Positions 53,500-62,285 of a DNA stretch of 64,000 nt are shown here, piece after piece. The stretch spans positions 2,597,937 to 2,661,936 of the forward strand of contig NZ_VUNZ01000001.1 in assembly GCF_008386505.1 (NCBI RefSeq), read 5' to 3'. The DNA comes from Chryseobacterium sediminis. GTDB lineage: Bacteria; Bacteroidota; Bacteroidia; Flavobacteriales; Weeksellaceae. Both the position numbers and the translations under genes were made by a program. Each line of letters starts with the position of its first letter. The first letter of the stretch is position 1. The notes beneath the pieces are model-generated. The model did not search any database and had not been told where the DNA came from. It saw only the letters and a program-made list of their open reading frames with translations.

Positions 53500-56400
53500 A
53501 TGAAGAAAACTCTAGCTACTTTTGCCGTTTTTTTACTTCCTCTATATTTTTCTGCACAGGAAATCAATATTTCCGGAAATGTAAAATCTGAAAACGGCTC
53601 TAGTGTTTCCGGTGTAAACATCACCGACAAAAACACAGGAAAGACTGCTACCACAGACGAAAATGGTAATTTCACCATTTCTGCAAACCCGAAAGACATT
53701 CTTGAATTTTTTGCTCCTGATTTTTCTGTTTATACCGTTGAGGTTTCTTCAAAAAAACAGTATTCCGTTGTCTTAAAAAAAACAAACGAAAAACAGATTG
53801 AAGGGGTGGTTATTACCGCATTAGGTATTGCCAAGAAGAAAGAAAAAATAGGGTATTCCACTCAGGAAGTGGGAACCAAACAGTTTGAAACCATCACCAC
53901 ACCAAGTATTGGTAATCTATTCTCAGGACAGGTTGCCGGTCTGAATGTTTCCAATCCAACAGGAATGCAGCAGGCACCACAATTTACCTTGAGAGGAAAT
54001 TCCAATGTAGTTTTTGTGATTGACGGAGTAATTGTTGAAAAAGAAGTTTTTCAGAATTTAGATCCCAATAACATTGAGAATATCAACGTATTAAAAGGAG
54101 CCACAGCTTCTGCACTGTATGGTTCCAGAGGTCGTTACGGAGCCGTTTTGATTACAACAAAATCAGCTAAGAAGAAAGGATTCTCCGTAGAGTTTTCACA
54201 GAATACCATGATTACAGGAGGATTTACCAATCTTCCGAAAACCCAGACTGAATACGGAAACGGATCTCACGGAAAGTACGAATTCTGGGACGGAGCCGAT
54301 GGCGGTGTGAATGACGGGGATATGATCTGGGGACCAAAATTTGTTCCGGGTTTACAGATTGCCCAATGGAACAGTCCTATCAGAGATAAAGTAACCGGAC
54401 AGGTAGTGCCTTGGTATGGAGCTGTAACAGGAACTCAATATGACAATAAATCAAGATATGAAAGAGTTCCGATTGACTGGAAATACCACGATAACTTAAA
54501 TACGTTCTTAAAACCTGCGGTTATCAATAATAATAATTTCGCCATCAGCTATAGAGATAATAAAGATATATACCGTTTTTCAGGAAACTTCATGAACTAT
54601 GATGACCGGGTTCCGAATTCTTATCTTCAAAAATACGGTCTCAATTTTTCGTCTGAAAACCATCTGGGGGATAAATTAATCTTTAATACGAAATTCAACT
54701 TCAATCAGGCCTTTACTCCTAATATTCCTAACTACGATTACAACCCAAGCGGACACATGTATACCATCCTAATCTGGATGGGAGGCGATGTAGATGGAAA
54801 GGCACTGAAAAATCATATGTGGATTCCCGGACAAGAAGGAAGAGCGCAAGCCAACTGGAACTATGCCTGGTACAATAATCCATGGTTCGGAGCTGAATAT
54901 TATAAAAATCAGAACAGAACAAATATCATCAATGCTCAGACAGGATTAGAATATAAAGCTACTCAGGATCTTTCGGTAAAGGGAAAGATATCCCTCGTGG
55001 AAAATCATAACAAAACGGAAATATTAAGTCCTTATTCTTATTTCAATTACAGCGCGCCAAGAAGCGGAGGATATATTCTGAAAGATAATAAAACATGGAA
55101 TCTTAACTATGATGTCCTGGCTACTTACAAGAAAAAGATATCTGAAAACTTTGATTTCACCATCAATGCCGGAGGTTCAGCTTTTTATTTTAAAAATAAC
55201 AACAATGAAAGATCTACGGATGGATTGAGAACTCCTGAAGTATACACATTTGAAAACTCTATCGGAGCGCTTAAAAATTATACTTATCTGAAGGAAAAGC
55301 TGATTTATAGCGCTTATTCCACGATTGATATCGGATTGTACAATGCTTTCTTCATCAATATTTCAGGACGTAATGACTGGTCTTCTACCCTTCCTAAAGC
55401 TAACAGATCTTACTTTTATCCTTCTGCATCCATCAGTGCGGTTATTTCAAATCTGGTAAAATTACCGGAGTCTATCAATATGTTGAAGCTTTCCGCTTCA
55501 TGGGCAAAGGTGGCGTATGATTTCCAGCCTTATTCCATCAGAAATTATTATCTGAACAACCAAGGAATTACTTTCAACGGAAACCCTACCTATTACTATC
55601 CTACGACTCTAAATGTAGAAAATTCTCTAAAACCTGAGCAGACAAAATCTTACGAATTAGGATTAAGTGCCGGTTTCCTTAACAACAGAATTACTTTAGA
55701 TGCTACTTATTTCAGAACACTTGATTATAATAACATTCTTCAGTTTCCAGCGGCAGAATCATCAGGATTCACGTCACAATATGTAAACGGAAATGAATAC
55801 ACCACCAAAGGATTTGAAGTTTCTCTTGGTTTAGTTCCGGTAAAAACAGCCGATTTCAGTTGGAAAACCTTAATCAACTGGAGTACTTATGAACAAAAGC
55901 TGACCTCCATTTATGATAATATGCCCAACTATCAAAACATTAAGTTAGGTGAAAGAATGGACAGCTATTATGACTATACATGGCAAAAATCTCCGGACGG
56001 AAAAGTAATTCTAGATGCCAATTCAGGAATGCCAACCAGAGCCAATACACCAAGTAACTTAGGACATTTTAATCCGGACTGGACTTTCGGTTTCAATAAC
56101 ACCTTTAAATATAAAAAGTTCTCTTTAAATATCGGAATTGACGGAAGCATTGGAGGGGTGATGAGATCTCAGGTTGTTGAAAAGATGTGGTGGGGAGGAA
56201 AACATCCTAATTCTGTAGCGTACAGAGATCTTGAATATGCAAATCCGGGAACGTATTATTTTGTACCGGACGGCGTTAATTACAATCCTGCTACAGGTCT
56301 TTATACTCCACACACCAAAGCAATCAGCTTTCAGGACTGGGCACAGAATTATCCGTATCAGGCAAGGGTAACACAGGATGAAAGTGAAGAATTTGCAAAC

Positions 56401-56658
56401 GTTTTTGACAGAACTTTCATCAAGCTGAGATCTGTAGTATTGGAATATGATTTCTCTTATCTGCTTAATCCTAAAGGAATGGTAAAAGGTTTCACCGCCA
56501 ATATTTCTGCCTATAACTTAGCCATGTGGAAAAAATCAAAGAATCTTTACTCCGATCCTGATTTCCAGATTAGATCAGGTAGAAGTGGAGATATCGCTAA
56601 TGATATTCAGGATCCGTCCAGCAGATGGTTCGGAATCGGATTTAATCTTAAGTTTTAA
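53500..56658 (+). CDS. SusC/RagA family TonB-dependent outer-membrane transporter with N-terminal CNA-B-like domain
   Basis: 1052 residues. Signal peptide 1-19 (FSAQ). The carboxypeptidase-regulatory-like domain (about 22-95: ISGNVKSENGSSVSGVNITDKNTGKTATTDENGNFTI) is present, unlike in the other SusC at 47460. The TonB-box region (IEGVVITALGIAKKKEKIGY), plug (GQVAGLNVSNPTGMQQAP, FTLRGNSNVVFVIDGVIVE, ATASALYGSRGRYGAVLITTKS) and C-terminal barrel follow. It forms a transporter with the SusD gene 18 bases downstream, and a phospholipase C gene follows that. Confidence 0.95.
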   Translation: MKKTLATFAVFLLPLYFSAQEINISGNVKSENGSSVSGVNITDKNTGKTATTDENGNFTISANPKDILEFFAPDFSVYTVEVSSKKQYSVVLKKTNEKQIEGVVITALGIAKKKEKIGYSTQEVGTKQFETITTPSIGNLFSGQVAGLNVSNPTGMQQAPQFTLRGNSNVVFVIDGVIVEKEVFQNLDPNNIENINVLKGATASALYGSRGRYGAVLITTKSAKKKGFSVEFSQNTMITGGFTNLPKTQTEYGNGSHGKYEFWDGADGGVNDGDMIWGPKFVPGLQIAQWNSPIRDKVTGQVVPWYGAVTGTQYDNKSRYERVPIDWKYHDNLNTFLKPAVINNNNFAISYRDNKDIYRFSGNFMNYDDRVPNSYLQKYGLNFSSENHLGDKLIFNTKFNFNQAFTPNIPNYDYNPSGHMYTILIWMGGDVDGKALKNHMWIPGQEGRAQANWNYAWYNNPWFGAEYYKNQNRTNIINAQTGLEYKATQDLSVKGKISLVENHNKTEILSPYSYFNYSAPRSGGYILKDNKTWNLNYDVLATYKKKISENFDFTINAGGSAFYFKNNNNERSTDGLRTPEVYTFENSIGALKNYTYLKEKLIYSAYSTIDIGLYNAFFINISGRNDWSSTLPKANRSYFYPSASISAVISNLVKLPESINMLKLSASWAKVAYDFQPYSIRNYYLNNQGITFNGNPTYYYPTTLNVENSLKPEQTKSYELGLSAGFLNNRITLDATYFRTLDYNNILQFPAAESSGFTSQYVNGNEYTTKGFEVSLGLVPVKTADFSWKTLINWSTYEQKLTSIYDNMPNYQNIKLGERMDSYYDYTWQKSPDGKVILDANSGMPTRANTPSNLGHFNPDWTFGFNNTFKYKKFSLNIGIDGSIGGVMRSQVVEKMWWGGKHPNSVAYRDLEYANPGTYYFVPDGVNYNPATGLYTPHTKAISFQDWAQNYPYQARVTQDESEEFANVFDRTFIKLRSVVLEYDFSYLLNPKGMVKGFTANISAYNLAMWKKSKNLYSDPDFQIRSGRSGDIANDIQDPSSRWFGIGFNLKF

Positions 56659-56676
56659 CTAAAAAGTACGTCAACA

Positions 56677-58197
56677 ATGAAAAATAATATCAATAACGCG
56701 AAAGAGCAAACAGGTAAAACAGCAAAGTGGCTGATGAAGTCTCTGTTTGCAGCAGGACTTCTGACATTGGCTTCATGCGAAACCAGCCTTGATACCATTA
56801 ATGAAAATCCTAATGACCAGGCCAGCATTGATCCTAAAAATCCTCTGACTTACGTTGAAAAATATACATTTCAGGTGAATGGTGATAATATGTATGCTTC
56901 AAGAATGATGATTGGTACTGATGGTGAGAATTCGTACCAGTATATGAAATGGAACGATGCCTCTTTTGAAGTGTATACAAAAGGACTCCTGAATACAGGA
57001 AAAATGATGCAGGAAGCAGAAAAGAGAGGTAATAAAAATTATATTGCCATTGGAAAGTTTCTGAGAGCCTATCATTTCTTTAATATCAGCTTAAAAGTAG
57101 GAAGCGCTCCGTATTCTGAAGCTGCAAAAGGTGAATCCGGTATTACACAGCCTAAATATGACACGCAGGAAGCTTTAATGTCCGGAATTTTATCAGAATT
57201 AAAAGAAGCTAACGATCTTATTAATACCAATGACAAAATTGAAGGTGACATTGTGTACAACGGGGATGCTTTAAAGTGGAAAAAGCTGATCAATTCTTTC
57301 CGTTTGAAAATTCTGATTACTTTATCTAAGAAAACTACGGTAGGAAATTATAATATTGCTACAGAATTTGCTTCTATTGCCGGTAGTCAGTCTTTGATGA
57401 CTTCTATTACTGACAATGGTGAACTTAAGTTTGCCGACGCTGCAGATAGCAGATACACCATGTTTAATAACAGTGGATATGGTTCCAGTTTGTATATGGC
57501 AGATTATTTCATCAATATGTTTAAAGACAGACATGATCCACGTCTTTTCACTTTTGCAGCACAGACTACAGGAGCTAAAGAAGCCGGAAAAGCCATCACA
57601 GATTTTACAGCCTATAACGGAGGAAATCCTACTTCTCCTTACTCTGACAATGCTGCTCTTATCACGGCTAAGAATATATCTAAAGTCAACGACCGTTTTT
57701 ATAAAGATCCTACCAACGAGCCTGCTTCTGTATTGAGTTACTCAGAACTTGAGTTTATCCTTGCCGAAGCCACCGCAAGAGGCTGGATTTCCGGATCGGC
57801 AAAAACCCATTATGACAATGCCATCAAGGCAAGTTTCAGTTTTTATCAGACCTATGTAAAAAATCAGGGACAATATTTCTCAGGATTTGATGTGAATCAG
57901 TATCTGGCAACACCTTTAGTTGTTTATAATAATGCTGATCCTCTACAGACACAGCTTGAGAAAATCATGACTCAAAAATATATGACGATGTTCCATCAGG
58001 CACAATGGACTTCTTATTATGACTATTTAAGAACAGGTTATCCCAACTACCCTTTAAAAGCAGGAGTTGCTGCTCCTTTCAGATTCAGATATCCGCAATC
58101 GGAATACAGTTATAACAGCACCAATTTAAAAGCAGCATTAGCCGCCCAGTATAGTGGAAATGATAACATCAACTCTAAACCTTGGTGGTTACAATAA
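56677..58197 (+). CDS. SusD/RagB family outer-membrane lipoprotein (SusD-like_2 type)
   Basis: 506 residues. The lipobox LASC is at residue 37 from the first ATG; starting at the internal ATG (56734, MKSLFAAG) would give a more normal lipoprotein signal. Then ETSLDTINENPNDQASIDP, the hallmark start of the SusD-like_2 subgroup. Helical repeats in the middle (RGNKNYIAIGKFLRAYHFFNISLKVG) and C-terminal YSELEFILAEATARGWISG and QAQWTSYYDYLRTGYPNYP match the family. Partner of the SusC immediately upstream. A terminator follows before the phospholipase gene. Confidence 0.93.
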   Translation: MKNNINNAKEQTGKTAKWLMKSLFAAGLLTLASCETSLDTINENPNDQASIDPKNPLTYVEKYTFQVNGDNMYASRMMIGTDGENSYQYMKWNDASFEVYTKGLLNTGKMMQEAEKRGNKNYIAIGKFLRAYHFFNISLKVGSAPYSEAAKGESGITQPKYDTQEALMSGILSELKEANDLINTNDKIEGDIVYNGDALKWKKLINSFRLKILITLSKKTTVGNYNIATEFASIAGSQSLMTSITDNGELKFADAADSRYTMFNNSGYGSSLYMADYFINMFKDRHDPRLFTFAAQTTGAKEAGKAITDFTAYNGGNPTSPYSDNAALITAKNISKVNDRFYKDPTNEPASVLSYSELEFILAEATARGWISGSAKTHYDNAIKASFSFYQTYVKNQGQYFSGFDVNQYLATPLVVYNNADPLQTQLEKIMTQKYMTMFHQAQWTSYYDYLRTGYPNYPLKAGVAAPFRFRYPQSEYSYNSTNLKAALAAQYSGNDNINSKPWWLQ

Positions 58198-58222
58198 AAA
58201 TCTGATTATTTTTATATAAAAC

Positions 58223-58263
58223 AAAGAAACCGCAGGAAAATCCTATTAACTTGCGGTTTCTTT
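58223..58263 (+). terminator. terminator or attenuator between susD and the phospholipase gene
   Basis: AAAGAAACCGCA (58223-58234) pairs perfectly with TGCGGTTTCTTT (58252-58263). It lies only 16 bases before the phospholipase ATG. Confidence 0.8.
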
Positions 58264-58279
58264 CTTATTACGATTGAAT

Positions 58280-60625
58280 ATGAACAGAAGAGAATTTTTA
58301 GAGAAATCAAGTCTTTTATTAGCAGGATTAGGAACATCAAGCGTCTTGCATCCTTCCATTTTAAAAGCGCTGGCCATTGATCCGGTTGCTCAGTCTACAT
58401 TTTATGATGCAGAACATGTGGTAATCCTGATGCAGGAAAACCGGTCATTTGATCATGCTTTCGGAGCCCTCAAAGGAGTGAGAGGCTTTTTAGATAAAAG
58501 AGCTTTTGTAAAACAGGATGGACACTCCGTTTTCTTTCAAAAGAATGATGATGGTAAATATGCATCCCCTGCCCGCCTCGATTTGAGAAATACAAAATCA
58601 ACCTGGATGAGTTCACTGCCTCATTCATGGGCGGATCAGCAAAAAGCGCTGAACAAAGGAAAATATGACCAATGGCTTCAGGCTAAAGCTTCAGGAAATA
58701 AAGAGTACAAAAATATTCCGTTGACATTAGGATATTATAACCGTGAAGACCTTCCCTTTTATTATCAGCTGGCAGATGCATTTACTATATTCGATCAATA
58801 TTTCTGTTCTTCACTTACCGGAACTACTCCAAACAGATTATTTCTTTGGTCCGGAACCTTGAGAGAGCAGCAAAACGGAAAAGTAAAGGCCAATGTTGTG
58901 AATGAAAATATTGATTATGACAAAGCGAGACAGGCCAAATGGAAAAGTTTCCCGGAAATTTTAGAACAGCAGAATGTTTCGTGGAGAATTTATCAGAATG
59001 AAATCAGTCTTCCAAAAGGAATGTCCGGCGAGCAGGAAGCGTGGCTGAGCAACTTTACAGATAATCCTATTGAATGGTTCTCAAAATTCAATGTTAAATT
59101 TTCAAAAGGTTATTATCAGAATATTCCTAATATCATTGCTTACCTGAAACAGGAAATTGAAAAAAATCCTAAACAGAAAGAAAGGCTGGAAGCCATGCTC
59201 ACTGAAGTTCAGGAAGATCAGGTGAAATATCATCCGGATAATTATTCAAAACTTTCAAAAGAGGAACAAAACCTTCATGAAAAAGCATTCACTACCAATG
59301 TATATGACCCGGATTACTGGAAACTCGAAATCGGTAAAGATGAGAACGGAGAAAGGCTGGTTGTTCCTGAAGGTGACGTCTTGTTCCAGTTCAGAAAAGA
59401 TGTGGAAGAGAAGAAACTTCCACTGGTTTCCTGGCTGGTAGCTCCTGAACATTTCTCAGACCACCCTGGCTCACCGTGGTACGGTGCTTGGTATATTTCT
59501 GAAGTTTTGAATATTCTGACCAAAGATCCTGAAACCTGGAAAAAAACAATTTTCATCATCAATTACGATGAAAATGACGGATATTTTGATCATGTACTGC
59601 CTTTTGCACCGCCTGTAAATCCAAGCCAGCCCGTTGATATGAACGGAAAAGAGGGTGTAGAATATGTGGATCAATCCCAGGAGTATATGTCTAATCCTTC
59701 TTTAAAAAATTATGAAAAAATTGAAGGAACGGTTGGGTTGGGCTACAGAGTTCCAATGATTATAGCCTCCCCTTGGACAAAAGGAGGTTTTGTAAATTCT
59801 GAAGTATCAGATCACACATCCGTACTGCAGTTTCTGGAAAAATTCATCATGAAAAAATACAAGAAAAACGTTCATGTTGACAATATCAGTGACTGGAGAA
59901 GAGCAGTATGCGGAGATCTTACGTCTGCCTTTAATTCTTCCAGTGTAAAAGCTCCACAGATGAATTATCTGGATCAGAAAGAGTATGCTAAAACCATCAA
60001 TGCAGCCAAAAACAAACCTGTTCCTAACCTGAAATGGTATTCTGAAAATGAACTTAGCGGTAATTTACTTGAGATTCAGGAAAGAGGTTTGAAACCATCA
60101 AATCCGCTTCCCTATCATTTCCATGTCAATTTGGAAGGCGGACAGATTAAAATGGCCAATTTAAAAGAGAACGGAGTTCCATTGTTAATATATGACAGAA
60201 CTCAATTCAATAGTAATAATTATCATTTTTCATATGCCTTATATTCAAAACAAGAACTATCCCATCCTGTACACTCCGGAGCTTATGATTATGAAATTTT
60301 CGGTCCCAATGGCTTTTTCAGGAAATTCAAAGGGAATAGTATTTCGGAATTAGAGGTGATTTTGGTCAATATGGCTTCAAAAAATCAGGTGGAACTGATC
60401 ATCAAAACTCATAAAAAGAAAAATATTTCTTTACATCTTGAAGATTTGTACGGAAAGACAAAAAAAACAATCTCAGTGCAAAAACCGGAAGAAAAAATCA
60501 TGATTGACCTTGATAAAAATAAAGGCTGGTATGATTTAAAATTAACGTTTAATGAGTGTGTATGGCATTTTTCAGGAAGAGTAGAGACAGGAAAAGTTTC
60601 TGTTTCTGATCCGCATTGGGCATAA
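58280..60625 (+). CDS. phosphocholine-specific phospholipase C, Tat-exported
   Basis: 781 residues from the ATG at 58280 (the TTG at 58274 is less likely). Twin-arginine signal MNRREFLEKSSLLLAGLG. The catalytic phosphoesterase domain (about 30-540) belongs to the acid phosphatase-like PLC family: HVVILMQENRSFDHAFGALKGVRGF, then DQYFCSSLTGTTPNR, IFIINYDENDGYFDHVLPFAPP and GYRVPMIIASPWTKGG. The two C-terminal beta-sandwich domains (about 600-690 and 700-780) are those of the non-haemolytic PLC type. It would release phosphocholine from phosphatidylcholine outside the inner membrane. Neighbouring SusCD suggests uptake of head groups or other products. Confidence 0.94.
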   Translation: MNRREFLEKSSLLLAGLGTSSVLHPSILKALAIDPVAQSTFYDAEHVVILMQENRSFDHAFGALKGVRGFLDKRAFVKQDGHSVFFQKNDDGKYASPARLDLRNTKSTWMSSLPHSWADQQKALNKGKYDQWLQAKASGNKEYKNIPLTLGYYNREDLPFYYQLADAFTIFDQYFCSSLTGTTPNRLFLWSGTLREQQNGKVKANVVNENIDYDKARQAKWKSFPEILEQQNVSWRIYQNEISLPKGMSGEQEAWLSNFTDNPIEWFSKFNVKFSKGYYQNIPNIIAYLKQEIEKNPKQKERLEAMLTEVQEDQVKYHPDNYSKLSKEEQNLHEKAFTTNVYDPDYWKLEIGKDENGERLVVPEGDVLFQFRKDVEEKKLPLVSWLVAPEHFSDHPGSPWYGAWYISEVLNILTKDPETWKKTIFIINYDENDGYFDHVLPFAPPVNPSQPVDMNGKEGVEYVDQSQEYMSNPSLKNYEKIEGTVGLGYRVPMIIASPWTKGGFVNSEVSDHTSVLQFLEKFIMKKYKKNVHVDNISDWRRAVCGDLTSAFNSSSVKAPQMNYLDQKEYAKTINAAKNKPVPNLKWYSENELSGNLLEIQERGLKPSNPLPYHFHVNLEGGQIKMANLKENGVPLLIYDRTQFNSNNYHFSYALYSKQELSHPVHSGAYDYEIFGPNGFFRKFKGNSISELEVILVNMASKNQVELIIKTHKKKNISLHLEDLYGKTKKTISVQKPEEKIMIDLDKNKGWYDLKLTFNECVWHFSGRVETGKVSVSDPHWA

Positions 60626-60647
60626 AAAAATGTTTAAAATATTGATA

Positions 60648-60680
60648 AAAACCTGTACCAAAACGTACAGGTTTTTTTTG
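60648..60680 (+). terminator. terminator after the phospholipase gene
   Basis: AAAACCTGTAC (60648-60658) pairs perfectly with GTACAGGTTTT (60665-60675), then more Ts. Confidence 0.9.
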
Positions 60681-60800
60681 AGTTATTTTTTAAGTATAAT
60701 GTATTACATAGTGTAAATAATTATTGATATAAAAATTATAATATATTTTTTCTAAAATATGTTGAATTTTGTTATATTCACTTAACTAATTATTAGCATC

Positions 60801-61379
60801 ATGAAAAAACTAAATTTGACTATTGCAGCGTCTTTATTTGCATTGGCTCTATCCGGGAATCTGAGCGCGCAAGACCTCGCTACAGATAACCATACGGTTA
60901 CCATTTCTATTCCCGAAGTTGCATTGGTAGATATTGAGCCATCTGCCACAAAAAACATTACCCTTGGATTTACAGCGCCTACAGAAGCAGGAAATCCTAT
61001 TCTTCCATCTGCAGCCAACACTACTTTATGGCTTAATTATTCTTCTATTAAATCTGTTGCAGATCCTACCCGTAATATAAGTGTAACAATGAATGCTGTT
61101 ATTCCCGGAGTTGATCTTCAGGTAACAGCAGCAGCACCTACCGGAGCAGGAGCAGGAACATTGGGAACATCTGCAGGTCTGTTGACTTTAAGTGCTGCCA
61201 ACCAGACTATCATTTCAGGAATCGGAAGTGCTTATACCGGGAACGGGGCCAATAACGGTCACAATCTTACCTATGCACTTGCTGCAGGAAGTGGTCCTGG
61301 AGGAGTAGCAGCCTACGCAGATCTACAAGCAACAGCTACTGTAGCAGCTACCGTTACTTATACAATATCAGACAATTAG
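60801..61379 (+). CDS. small secreted Ala/Thr-rich beta-protein, candidate surface fibre or WxL-like subunit
   Basis: 192 residues with a Sec signal peptide 1-23 (NLSAQ). The mature protein has no Cys and is rich in Ala, Thr, Gly and Ser, with alternating hydrophobic strands (HTVTISIPEVALVDIE at the N-terminus, ATATVAATVTYTISDN at the very end). The last strand has the spacing of the C-terminal WxL-domain strand (YxATLTWTLSDAP type) with YTISD in place of WTLSD, and also resembles the last strand of pilins. I recognise no named family with certainty. It heads a locus with a chaperone/WxLIP-like protein and an outer-membrane barrel, separated from them by a terminator-like hairpin. The structural-subunit role is an inference. 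Confidence 0.7.
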   Translation: MKKLNLTIAASLFALALSGNLSAQDLATDNHTVTISIPEVALVDIEPSATKNITLGFTAPTEAGNPILPSAANTTLWLNYSSIKSVADPTRNISVTMNAVIPGVDLQVTAAAPTGAGAGTLGTSAGLLTLSAANQTIISGIGSAYTGNGANNGHNLTYALAAGSGPGGVAAYADLQATATVAATVTYTISDN

Positions 61380-61410
61380 AATTTAAAATAAATTTTATTC
61401 TCTATTTCAA

Positions 61411-61449
61411 AAAACAAGAAGAAATTGTTATTCAGTTTCTTCCTGTTTT
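61411..61449 (+). terminator. leaky terminator-like hairpin after the small subunit gene
   Basis: AAAACAAGAAGAAA (61411-61424) pairs with TTTCTTCCTGTTTT (61436-61449) with one A/C mismatch; T-rich tail. It could raise expression of the first gene over the downstream genes. Confidence 0.65.
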
Positions 61450-61484
61450 TGTATTACTCATAATTTAACTCCAAACTTTACATA

Positions 61485-62285
61485 ATGATAAAGCGTATTC
61501 TTCTCTTGATCATCCTGATTTTGCAGTTTAGCTTTTTACATGCGGGCATTGTGATTCTCAACGGGCTTACGCATTCTTACAAAATTGAAAACGGAAAGGT
61601 TTACAAAGGAAAAGTGGCCATTGAAAACACAAGCAATACTCCTCAGAGTGTAAAATTATTTTTACAGGACTTTGCTTACCATGCTGACGGAACGATTAAT
61701 TATTCGGCTTTGCATACAAATAAACGGACCAATGGAGAATGGATTAAACTTAATACCAACCTTGTCACTCTTAAAGGTAAGGAAAAGACAGAGATCTTTT
61801 ATGAGATTACAGTTCCCAATCAAAACAGAGATTCCGGGAGCTATTGGAGTGTTATTATTGTAGAGCCTGTAGAGGATATAAAACCCAGTGACAGCAAGGC
61901 AGGAGTGAACATCACTTCTGTGATACGCTACGCTATCCAGGTCATTACAGATTTTGAAACTGAAAAGGCCAAACCGGACCTTAAGTTTGAAAGTGTAAAA
62001 GTAGAAAAACAGGAGGGAAGGCAAACCGTAAAAATTGCCATAGCCAATAATGGTAATCTTTACTGCAAACCGACAGCAGCTATTGAAATTTATAACCGTA
62101 AAACAGGTGAAAAAATAGGAACGTATTCAAGTTTAACGATGGGATTGCTGCCTGATACCTCCAAAACATTTTACATCGATATCAGTAAAATACCGCCGGA
62201 CAAATACAAAGCCGCAATAATAGCTACGGATGAAGAGGAGAATGCATTTGCACTCAATGTGGAATTAGAAGTAAAAAATGATTAG
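61485..62285 (+). CDS. periplasmic two-domain protein like WxL-interacting (DUF916/DUF3324) proteins or a pilus chaperone
   Basis: 266 residues, signal peptide 1-20 (FLHA). Domain 1 (about 22-150) has VYKGKVAIENTSNTPQSVKLFLQDFAYHADGTINY, EWIKLNTNLVTLKGKEKTEIFYEITVP and SGSYWSVIIVEPVE, then IRYAIQVIT. This sequence logic is that of DUF916/COG1470 beta-sandwiches. Domain 2 (about 155-266) has VKIAIANNGNLYCKPTAAIEIYN, a LLPDTSKTFYIDIS and PPDKYKAAIIA ending, as in DUF3324. PapD-like chaperones share the two-sandwich plan and are the main alternative. No C-terminal transmembrane helix. It overlaps the next gene by eight bases. Confidence 0.72.
   Translation: MIKRILLLIILILQFSFLHAGIVILNGLTHSYKIENGKVYKGKVAIENTSNTPQSVKLFLQDFAYHADGTINYSALHTNKRTNGEWIKLNTNLVTLKGKEKTEIFYEITVPNQNRDSGSYWSVIIVEPVEDIKPSDSKAGVNITSVIRYAIQVITDFETEKAKPDLKFESVKVEKQEGRQTVKIAIANNGNLYCKPTAAIEIYNRKTGEKIGTYSSLTMGLLPDTSKTFYIDISKIPPDKYKAAIIATDEEENAFALNVELEVKND

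Noticed and set aside
60801..61379. FimA/Mfa1 type V fimbrillin
   Set aside because: There is no lipobox or RgpA-type cleavage region, and the size and sequence differ from fimbrillins. The neighbours are a chaperone-like protein and a barrel, which type V pili do not use.
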